Shown in pieces: positions 42,098 through 48,533 of a stretch of DNA of 48,533 nucleotides (position 1 is its first letter; each line of letters starts with the position of its first letter). Source of the DNA: CAZGDB01 sp964524705 (lineage in GTDB: Bacteria; Pseudomonadota; Gammaproteobacteria; Berkiellales; Berkiellaceae); NCBI GenBank assembly GCA_964524705.1, contig CAZGDB010000010.1, forward strand, positions 1 through 48,533, given 5' to 3'. Both the position numbers and the translations under genes were made by a program. The notes under the pieces are model-generated. The model made no database searches and was not told where the DNA came from. It saw only the letters and a list, made by a program, of their open reading frames with translations.

Positions 42098-42115
42098 TTA
42101 AGTTGAAAAACTTAA
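42098..42115 (+). terminator. Weak hairpin after dxr
   Basis: TTAAGTT-GAAA-AACTTAA forms a perfect 7-bp stem with a GNRA-type tetraloop 17 nt after the dxr stop. It has no following T-run, so termination is uncertain. Confidence 0.3.
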
Positions 42116-42195
42116 TATTTGAACCCAAAAAACAACTTAGCTTTTAATGGTGGTGATCGGAAGCCTCATTATTATTGAAGAAAGTTTGATTTTTT

Positions 42196-42276
42196 ATGAC
42201 ATTGCGCGAGATTTATACCTATAGTTCGCGCAATGTATGGTTTTTGTTGACATTGCGCGAGGTATAGGTCTATACT
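42196..42276 (+). promoter_or_regulatory. Tandem 51-bp promoter/inverted-repeat unit before the ATPase gene
   Basis: Two consecutive copies of the same architecture, offset by 51 bp. The first has ATGACA (42196-42201), 18 nt, TATAGT (42220-42225). The second has TTGACA (42247-42252), 18 nt, TATACT (42271-42276). In the first, CATTGCGCGA (42200-42209) and TCGCGCAATG (42226-42235) are a perfect 10-bp inverted repeat bracketing the spacer. In the second, CATTGCGCGA is repeated and the right arm has decayed to GGCGTAAT, while GTATAGGTCTATAC forms a separate palindrome. This looks like a strong promoter with built-in operators. Confidence 0.6.
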
Positions 42277-42308
42277 TGGCGTAATCTATTGATTTTTATG
42301 TGCATAAT

Positions 42309-43796
42309 ATGTCAAGCAATGATGAGAGTGGTACAAAAGCTATTATAGGTCGACAGCGAGAATTAGCGATTTTAGAGGGCCTTTACCATTCGGCTCAAGC
42401 GGAATTTCTAGCGATTTATGGTCGACGACGAATCGGTAAAACTTACTTGATACGTCAATATTTTAAAAACAAAGGATATTATTTTGAGCTTACTGGTGCT
42501 AAAAATGCTTCACGTGCAGATCAGCTCAGTAACTTTAGAGAAGCATTTGCTGATGCTTTTTATAATGGTGTTTTGCAAGAAAAGCCTACAACTTGGCAAG
42601 CTGCTTTTATGCAGCTGCGCCGTAAAGTAGAAACTTTAGATTCGAAACAAAAAATAATTCTTTTTTTGGATGAGTTGCCTTGGTTGGCTTCGCAGAAATC
42701 AGGTGTTTTGAGTAGTGTGGAGCATGTTTGGAATCGTTATTTATCTTCTTTGGATAATGTTATTTTAATCGTGTGTGGCTCAACTGCTTCTTGGATCATT
42801 AAAAACATTATTAATAATAGAGGCGGATTTTATGGAAGATTGACGGCCCAAATTCATTTGCAGCCCTTTACTTTGGGTGAAACAGAGCTGTACCTTCAAT
42901 CTAGAAATATAACCTTAGACAGAAAGCAGGTGATAGAATTGTACTTCGCTTTTGGCGGGGTAGCTAAATATCTTTCTTATATTAAAAGAGGTAAGTCGGC
43001 TGCACAAAATATTACTGAACTTTGTTTTGATCAATATGGTGCACTTACGTCGGAGTTTCCAAAATTATATGGTTCTCTGTTTGATGATTTTCAGTTGCAT
43101 GTCGCTATCGTGAATGTTTTAGCACGTAAACATTATGGTGTGACGCAGCATGAAATTGCTGCTGAACTAAAAATTTCTACGGGCGGGGGGGTGACAAAAG
43201 TATTAAATGAATTAGAAGGCTCTGGGTTTATTTTGTCGGTATCTGTGTTTGGTCATAAAAAGAAAAATAAACAATATCGCCTGATTGATGAGTATTCCTT
43301 ATTCTATTTAACATGGATTCAGCCGGCACTAGAAAACCATCTTAAAAAAGTTGCTACCAACTATTGGCAAAGTATCCAAAATACACCGAACTATACTACA
43401 TGGGCGGGGTATGCATTTGAAGGTGTATGTTTGAAGCATGTCGAAAAGCTTGTTAAAGCGCTAGAGTTGACGGTTGTGGCACGTTCTTGTACTGCATGGT
43501 CGTATAAACCTAAACATAATGATGAAAATAATCTTGAAAAGGGTACTCAAATTGATTTAGTGATTGACAGATCGGATAAATGCATAAATTTATGCGAAAT
43601 TAAATTTTATAATAAACCCTTTCAAGTAACTAGAGAGCATGCTGAAAATCTACAATATAAAAAAGAATGTTTTTTAGAGCAAACTAAAACAAAAAAAACA
43701 TTGTTTACCACGTTGATTGCTAGTTATGGCGCTGCTGTTAATGAGCATTATCTGAGCGCTGTAGATGAGCAAATCACGATGGATGCGTTGTTTTAA
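42309..43796 (+). CDS. AAA ATPase with DUF234-type nuclease-like C-terminus
   Basis: 495 aa from ATG 42309; a GTG at 42300 is the alternative, and neither has a good ribosome site, so the message may be nearly leaderless. Walker A YGRRRIGKTYLI (about residues 38-48) and Walker B IILFLDELPWLA (about 115-125) belong to the archaeal-type ATPase family. A winged helix follows at about 280-320 (GVTQHEIAAELKISTGGG). The C-terminal DUF234 domain contains IDLVIDRSDKCINLCEIKFY, a PD-(D/E)xK-like D...E-x-K pattern. Members of this family are widely transferred and their role is unclear. It occupies the place of rseP. Confidence 0.8.
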   Translation: MSSNDESGTKAIIGRQRELAILEGLYHSAQAEFLAIYGRRRIGKTYLIRQYFKNKGYYFELTGAKNASRADQLSNFREAFADAFYNGVLQEKPTTWQAAFMQLRRKVETLDSKQKIILFLDELPWLASQKSGVLSSVEHVWNRYLSSLDNVILIVCGSTASWIIKNIINNRGGFYGRLTAQIHLQPFTLGETELYLQSRNITLDRKQVIELYFAFGGVAKYLSYIKRGKSAAQNITELCFDQYGALTSEFPKLYGSLFDDFQLHVAIVNVLARKHYGVTQHEIAAELKISTGGGVTKVLNELEGSGFILSVSVFGHKKKNKQYRLIDEYSLFYLTWIQPALENHLKKVATNYWQSIQNTPNYTTWAGYAFEGVCLKHVEKLVKALELTVVARSCTAWSYKPKHNDENNLEKGTQIDLVIDRSDKCINLCEIKFYNKPFQVTREHAENLQYKKECFLEQTKTKKTLFTTLIASYGAAVNEHYLSAVDEQITMDALF

Positions 43797-44259
43797 TTTG
43801 AGTGACAGTTGTGTTGGTCCAGTTTATGGGGAGAGAGAACAGGTCAGGTGGGATTGTTTTTAGATCTACAGGCGGATACCCAAAGCTCGCTCCACGATGA
43901 TGTGCTACTTGGGTAGGTGAGGCTATATTTGCTAGTACTGTATTGGTGCTTGGCGTCGTAACAATAGATTCGGGTGTTCTAGGGAATAAGGCAGGTAAAA
44001 TCCAACGTGATATGCCAAACGTAGAAGTGGATAGACTGAAGCTTAATAAAAGTATTCCAGGGGTAGTTGCGAGGCCTGTTGCGAGACAACACAGTGCGCC
44101 AATCATACATAATCCATACCCTGTTCCATGACCAGAGAGTTGATTCCCCCCTTTAGCAATACAGCAGAGTCCTATGACTAGGCTGGCTGCTGGCCAAGCT
44201 AAATAAGCGGTTATGGCTAATGTGGCTAGCCCCATTCCTTTGACTATTTGTGTAAGCAT
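43774..44259 (-). CDS. Hypothetical small membrane protein
   Basis: 161 aa from ATG 44259 (AGGAAG 7 nt upstream); a GTG one codon earlier is possible. Three to four hydrophobic helices fill residues 5-90 (LATLAITAYLAWPAASLVIG and YGLCMIGALCCLATGLA), then a polar Thr/Pro-rich tail. Its 3' end overlaps the ATPase gene tail by 23 nt in convergent orientation. No family recognised. Confidence 0.5.
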   Translation of the reverse strand: MLTQIVKGMGLATLAITAYLAWPAASLVIGLCCIAKGGNQLSGHGTGYGLCMIGALCCLATGLATTPGILLLSFSLSTSTFGISRWILPALFPRTPESIVTTPSTNTVLANIASPTQVAHHRGASFGYPPVDLKTIPPDLFSLPINWTNTTVTQIKTTHPS

Positions 44260-44437
44260 CACAGAACTTCCTGTTGTGATTTGAATAACGACGCACGGGA
44301 GTTTAGCAGTTTTTCGGGTGTGAACGGAAGGTTAAAATAAAAAGTTAGTTAGCAAATACGTGTAAAGCATTTATTGCATTTTATAAGATGACATACAATG
44401 TGTCTGCTTAATAACTATGAGACGGAAGCTATTTATA

Positions 44438-44731
44438 ATGTTGTTGAAAAAATCTATCTTGATGATGGCCTTGAGTCTGACTTTGAGTGGTTGTGTATAC
44501 TATGGCGCTATTGGAGCGGCAACGGGGGTGGTGAGTGGTGCGGCAGTGGGTGGCCTAACAGGTGCACTATTGGCCGATTTTGGTGTGATACACCAAGATG
44601 TGCCAGCAGGCTTTAAAAAGGGGGTCTGTACGGGAGCTTTGATTGGTGGTGTGGCAGGGTTGATTGCCGGTGCCACTTATGGCTATCGATTGGAGTCTGT
44701 GGTTTCAGATTTTGGATTAGCTTTTAAATGA
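44438..44731 (+). CDS. Glycine-zipper lipoprotein
   Basis: 97 aa from ATG 44438; an in-frame ATG at 44417 would add seven residues, and neither has a strong ribosome site. Signal MLLKKSILMMALSLTLSGC with lipobox LSGC. The mature part has two glycine-zipper hydrophobic segments (GAATGVVSGAAVGGLTGALL and GALIGGVAGLIAGATYGYR), typical of small outer-membrane or membrane-inserting lipoproteins. Confidence 0.6.
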   Translation: MLLKKSILMMALSLTLSGCVYYGAIGAATGVVSGAAVGGLTGALLADFGVIHQDVPAGFKKGVCTGALIGGVAGLIAGATYGYRLESVVSDFGLAFK

Positions 44732-44837
44732 GTGTTAGTTAACTTTAAATATTAAATGATTGTGTATAAACATAAAGTTCCCATTTTTGTAGGATTTTGT
44801 TTACAATACTGGGAGCTATTAACTGGAGACCTCAAAC

Positions 44838-45308
44838 ATGCGTATTCGTAAGACTCTTGTAGCAGTATTGGTGATGAGCTTAACCTTAGGCGGCTGTGCG
44901 GCTACCCAAGGTCCTAAGCAAGGAACTGGAACTTTGATTGGTGGAGCAACGGGCGCCGTATTAGGTTCCCAAGTAGGTAAAGGTAAAGGCAGAATTGCGG
45001 CAACGGCTATTGGTACCCTATTAGGGGCTGCGATCGGTAATGATATCGGGGCCACTATGGATGAATTAGACCGCATTAAAGCTGACCGTGCTTTTAATCA
45101 AGCAACTCAAGCTCGTGTGGGTTCTACTATCAATTGGAATAACCCTGAAAATGGTCACTCCGGTTCTGTGAAAGTAGTCAGAGATGGAACACGTGATGAT
45201 GGACAATATTGTCGTGAATTCCAAAACACCGTTATGATCGGCGGTCAAGCGCGACAAGCCTACGGTACTGCTTGCAGACAACCTGATGGTCAGTGGAAGA
45301 TTCAATAG
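44838..45308 (+). CDS. 17-kDa-antigen-like glycine-zipper 2TM lipoprotein
   Basis: 156 aa. Lipobox LGGC at about residues 17-20, then a glycine-zipper hairpin (GTLIGGATGAVLGSQVG and AIGTLLGAAIGNDIGATMDE), and a C-terminal domain with REFQNTVMIGGQARQAYGTAC and a closing WKIQ. This is the layout of the rickettsial 17-kDa surface antigen family in the outer membrane. It precedes bamA by 40 nt and may be co-transcribed with it. Confidence 0.85.
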   Translation: MRIRKTLVAVLVMSLTLGGCAATQGPKQGTGTLIGGATGAVLGSQVGKGKGRIAATAIGTLLGAAIGNDIGATMDELDRIKADRAFNQATQARVGSTINWNNPENGHSGSVKVVRDGTRDDGQYCREFQNTVMIGGQARQAYGTACRQPDGQWKIQ

Positions 45309-45348
45309 TTTTTAGAAATAGCTGTACAAGGATAGGGTAGTTAAAGTT

Positions 45349-47691
45349 ATGAAAATAAGACCGGTGCTCTTAGTGTTGGCCTGCTGCAGTTATCCTGCAC
45401 TGAGCGTGGCTGACTTTGTGGTAAAAAACATAAAGTTGGAGGGCTCTCAAAGGATAACCCCAGAGACTGTTCATGCTTATCTGGCACTAGAGCCGGGCGA
45501 GGTCTTAACGCAAGCTGGTAGTGATGCAGTGATTAAAAAACTGTACGCTACTGGCTTTTTTAGTAATGTTGCCCTAGAGCAGCATGGTAATACCTTGTTA
45601 GTACGTCTAGAAGAACATCCTGTGATCTCTAAAGTGACCGTTACAGGTAGTAAAGACCTCAAGGTCAAAGAAATGACCGAGGCTATTCGTAAGCTGGGTA
45701 TGAAGGAAGGCAATACCTACGATCCAGTGATGATTGAGATCCTAAAACGTGATATTGAAAAACAATATCAAGCTAAAGGAAAAGAAGGGGTTCAGGTTGA
45801 CATCAAGGTTATAGATAAGCCACGTCAACGTGTGGAAATTGCTATTGATATTCAAGAAGGTAAACCTGCGCGTGTCCAGACGATCCGTTTTGAAGGTAAT
45901 CATGCCTTTAAGCATTCTGCGCTATTAAAACAATTTACGGTCGCAGAACGTGGTTTTTTAAGTTGGATAACCAAAGACGACGTCTATGACAGACAAAAAT
46001 TCTCACAAGATTTAGAAGCTTTACGCACTTTCTATTTAGACAGAGGGTATGCAGACTTTAAGATCGTTGATGTACAGACCAAGTGGAGCAGTAATAAGCG
46101 TAAAGCTTGGGTAACGGTGATTGTGGATGAAGGGGTGCCTTATACTTTAAGTGCTCTGCGTATTGACGGTAAATTACCTATTCCAGAAGCGGAACTCCAA
46201 AAAGAAATTATTGCAAAGGTTGGGGAGCAGTTTCACAGAAGTCGTTTGACTGACAGTATTAAAGCAATGCAGCAACGACTTGGGGAAGATGGGTATGCTT
46301 TTGCACAGATTGATGCGATCCCTGAACTAGATAAAGAAAACCATAAAGCGGCTATCACTTTTAGAATTGATGCAGGCAGAAGAGTCTATTTAAGACACAT
46401 AGAGTTTTTAGGTAACTATCAAACCCAAGATAGGATTGTTCGACAGAATATTCTGCAAATGGAAGGTTCTGCTGTTTCTACTAAAAAACTGGATGAATCT
46501 AAGACAGAATTAAATCGTACTGGTTTTTTTGAAGAAGTGGATTATGAGTTAGTGCCTGTGCCGGATATGTTGGATCAATATGATGCACGATATACTGTAA
46601 AAGAAGCCAAGACCGGAGATATCGGGGGCGGTTTAGGGTACTCGAACGTTGAAGGTCTCTTATTTAATGCCTTGATTCGAAATCGTAATTTCTTAGGTAG
46701 CGGTAGAGAAGTAGACTTTACCTTTAACAAGAGCTCTTCTTCAACAGTCTATAATGTTGGTTATAACAACCCTTATTATACCATTAGCGGTATTAGCCGT
46801 GGTTTTAACCTCTATTACAATCAAACTACATTGGGTAAATCCAGTGAGGTTGCGCAATATGCAACCGATACGGTGGGTGGAGATCTGCATTATGGATTTC
46901 CCATTACGCAACATAGTCGTATGGTGGCAGGAATCGGGATCCAACAAACTGAATTAAAGATAAGCCAATATATTGATGATTTAGGCCGTGCTCGGGTCTA
47001 TGGTCCTACAGAAATCCAAGATTTTGTGGATTCAGAAGGTTTTCATTATCAAGAAATGAACCTGCGCTTAGGTTGGAATTACAACACCTTAGATCGCTTT
47101 GTGTTTCCTACGACAGGCTGGAAACAGCACATAGAAGGAATGGTGACCGTACCAGCCTCTGATTTAAATTATTATGTATTGAGCTATAACACTCAGTATT
47201 ATCGCCCATGGTATAAATCCTTTATTGGAACTGCTTCTGGGACTGTTCAATATGGCGGTAGCTATGAACATACGCGCGTTTTACCGTTTTTTAAACACAC
47301 TTTTGCAGGGGGCTCTCGCTCTGTCCGTGGGTATGGAGAAAAATCTTTAGGACCACGTGATAGTCTTGGAAGACCTTTTGGGGGTAATGTGATGATTTCT
47401 GGGATGGTAGGCATGATTTTACCAACCCCCTTTGCGGAAACTCAAAACTCATCAGTACGTTGGTTGTATTTTGTGGATGGTGGTCAGGTTTATGATACTG
47501 AAAATACCCATGTCGTCAGGAATGGTGCACGGGTTTCTCGTAATCCAGCAGGGGTAAGGTTTTCTACCGGTATTAGTATGACGTGGATGTCTCCACTGGC
47601 GCCTTTGGTGTTTAGTTATGGGGTGCCTTTAAACCGTAAAGGTAAAGAAGAAGAACGACGATTCTCTTTTACCTTTGGCGCGATGTATTAA
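45349..47691 (+). CDS. bamA: Outer-membrane protein assembly factor BamA
   Basis: 780 aa. Signal peptide at about residues 1-21, five POTRA domains (about 22-420) and a C-terminal 16-strand barrel with the conserved GGSRSVRGYGEKSLGPRD (VRGY loop-6 motif, about 650-667), ending FTFGAMY. It inserts beta-barrel proteins into the outer membrane. skp and lpxD follow, the usual order, but upstream rseP is missing. Confidence 0.97.
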   Translation: MKIRPVLLVLACCSYPALSVADFVVKNIKLEGSQRITPETVHAYLALEPGEVLTQAGSDAVIKKLYATGFFSNVALEQHGNTLLVRLEEHPVISKVTVTGSKDLKVKEMTEAIRKLGMKEGNTYDPVMIEILKRDIEKQYQAKGKEGVQVDIKVIDKPRQRVEIAIDIQEGKPARVQTIRFEGNHAFKHSALLKQFTVAERGFLSWITKDDVYDRQKFSQDLEALRTFYLDRGYADFKIVDVQTKWSSNKRKAWVTVIVDEGVPYTLSALRIDGKLPIPEAELQKEIIAKVGEQFHRSRLTDSIKAMQQRLGEDGYAFAQIDAIPELDKENHKAAITFRIDAGRRVYLRHIEFLGNYQTQDRIVRQNILQMEGSAVSTKKLDESKTELNRTGFFEEVDYELVPVPDMLDQYDARYTVKEAKTGDIGGGLGYSNVEGLLFNALIRNRNFLGSGREVDFTFNKSSSSTVYNVGYNNPYYTISGISRGFNLYYNQTTLGKSSEVAQYATDTVGGDLHYGFPITQHSRMVAGIGIQQTELKISQYIDDLGRARVYGPTEIQDFVDSEGFHYQEMNLRLGWNYNTLDRFVFPTTGWKQHIEGMVTVPASDLNYYVLSYNTQYYRPWYKSFIGTASGTVQYGGSYEHTRVLPFFKHTFAGGSRSVRGYGEKSLGPRDSLGRPFGGNVMISGMVGMILPTPFAETQNSSVRWLYFVDGGQVYDTENTHVVRNGARVSRNPAGVRFSTGISMTWMSPLAPLVFSYGVPLNRKGKEEERRFSFTFGAMY

Positions 47692-47735
47692 AGTATTTTA
47701 TTTGGTTTTTAGCAACGAATATAAGGATGGCGGCA

Positions 47736-48236
47736 ATGCAAAAGAAAGTATGGACGACAGTGGCGATTTTGGCAGCATCTTGTTACATAGGGACTGCTAT
47801 GGCACAACAGATTGGTGTGTTAGACGTCAGAGAAGTAGTAAATCAAGCGCCTGCTGCAAAAGCAGTGTCTGATAAGTTAAAAAAAGAGTTTAAGCCGCGC
47901 GAGGACGAAGTTGCTGCTGCAGAAAAGAAGCTGCAAGACTTAACTCAAAAGATGAACAAAGATGCAGATACTTTGAGTGAAATTGAACGTGCAAAATTAG
48001 AACGTAATGTGGGTAACCAACAACGTGAAGTGCAAAAGTTACGTACAGAATTTTCTGAAGATGCACAGTTGCGTCAACGTGAAGAAATGCAAAAAATCTT
48101 AGCGAAAGTGCGTGAAAAGGTGCAAGCTATTGCTAAAGATAAGAAATTGGATTTGGTCATTCATAGTGATGCAACTCCATTTTATACCCCAGAAATTGAT
48201 TTGACGGCTGCTGTTATTGCAGCAATGAAAGAATAG
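47736..48236 (+). CDS. skp: Periplasmic chaperone Skp (OmpH family)
   Basis: 166 aa from ATG 47736, chosen because AAGGA is 8 nt upstream; the ATG at 47727 overlaps that site. Signal peptide ends at GTAMA. The start of the mature protein, QQIGVLDVREVVNQAPAAKA, and the long coiled-coil arms (about residues 45-110) are typical. It carries unfolded outer-membrane proteins to BamA. Confidence 0.93.
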   Translation: MQKKVWTTVAILAASCYIGTAMAQQIGVLDVREVVNQAPAAKAVSDKLKKEFKPREDEVAAAEKKLQDLTQKMNKDADTLSEIERAKLERNVGNQQREVQKLRTEFSEDAQLRQREEMQKILAKVREKVQAIAKDKKLDLVIHSDATPFYTPEIDLTAAVIAAMKE

Positions 48237-48249
48237 GGGATACTAGTTT

Positions 48250-48533
48250 ATGCGTTTTAGTCAACCTTTAACTATTGGCTATTTGATGGAATGTATGCAG
48301 GTCGATTGGCCTGCTGAAATACCTGATGCCTCTTTAGCAGGGATTGCTTCCCTGGGGTTGGCTAAAGCGGATGAATTAAGTTATTTTTATGATCCTTCCT
48401 ATGCGTCTTTTTTAGCACAGACGAAAGCTAAATGGGTCATTGCGCCTATTGGCACAGAACTACCCACAGGTATTCAGGGTGTTTTTTGTCATAACCCAAA
48501 ATTAGCAGTAGCGAAATTATTACAAGCTATCTT
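48250..48533 (+). CDS. lpxD: UDP-3-O-acylglucosamine N-acyltransferase (partial, runs off window)
   Basis: About 94 codons of the N-terminal uridine-binding domain are visible (MRFSQPLTIGYLMECMQVDW; IASLGLAKADELSYFYDPSY; HNPKLAVAKLLQAI). LpxD catalyses the third step of lipid A synthesis. AGGGGA lies 9 nt upstream of the ATG, and the gene follows skp by 13 nt. The left-handed beta-helix part lies beyond the window. Confidence 0.93.
   Translation, partial: MRFSQPLTIGYLMECMQVDWPAEIPDASLAGIASLGLAKADELSYFYDPSYASFLAQTKAKWVIAPIGTELPTGIQGVFCHNPKLAVAKLLQAI

Noticed and set aside
44398..44616. 72-codon plus-strand frame overlapping the first glycine-zipper lipoprotein
   Set aside because: Trp/Cys/Gly-rich composition is a frame shadow; the overlapping frame has a clear lipoprotein signal.

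Overview
The window comes from a gammaproteobacterium that carries a Dot/Icm (type IVB) secretion system. That points to an intracellular, host-associated bacterium of the Legionella/Coxiella/Rickettsiella/Berkiella kind. The evidence is a large set of dot/icm genes joined to gammaproteobacterial housekeeping genes (rnhB, dnaE, then rpsB-tsf-pyrH-frr-uppS-cdsA-dxr, then bamA-skp-lpxD). The base composition is AT-leaning. I cannot name the species from sequence alone.

Positions 95-28068 form a Dot/Icm island. A leftward operon dotD-dotC-dotB-icmT-dotI (3491 to 95) diverges from a rightward operon icmS-icmP(dotM)-icmO(dotL) (3626-7660). A second divergent pair has icmV followed by three tandem dotA-family genes on the minus strand (23084 to 14630). 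On the plus strand it has icmW, two small Cys-motif periplasmic proteins, two tandem icmX-family genes and a BCCT-like membrane protein (23297-28068). The icmV-dotA / icmWX divergence matches the arrangement known in Legionella. The expansion to three DotA and two IcmX copies and the extra periplasmic genes are unusual. icmR/icmQ, usually between icmS and icmP, are missing here, and dotF, dotG, dotH, dotU and icmF must lie elsewhere.

Between icmO and the dotA array (7763-14580) is a block of unrecognised genes: an acidic Pro/Glu/Ala-rich protein, a Ser-rich protein, two helical proteins that look like distant paralogues, a small lipoprotein overlapped antisense by a two-TM protein gene, a 20-codon ORF and another hypothetical protein. 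Their position inside the island makes them candidates for lineage-specific Dot/Icm parts, chaperones or effectors.

Positions 28171-32163 are rnhB and dnaE. Positions 32394-36302 are an accessory patch. It holds a hypothetical protein behind a sigma-E-like promoter, a trio of genes that includes a transposase-type zinc-ribbon protein and a serine-recombinase-like protein lacking the expected catalytic residues, an apparently intact orphan MazF/PemK toxin, a HipA C-terminal relic and a frameshifted second MazF relic.

From 36406 to the end the genes are mostly housekeeping: translation (rpsB, tsf, frr), UMP kinase, isoprenoid and phospholipid synthesis (uppS, cdsA, dxr), then outer-membrane assembly (bamA, skp, lpxD). 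The rseP gene expected between dxr and bamA is absent. In its place are an ATPase/DUF234 gene behind a 51-bp tandem promoter/inverted-repeat array, a small membrane protein and two glycine-zipper lipoproteins. I saw no tRNA or rRNA gene, CRISPR array or complete insertion sequence.
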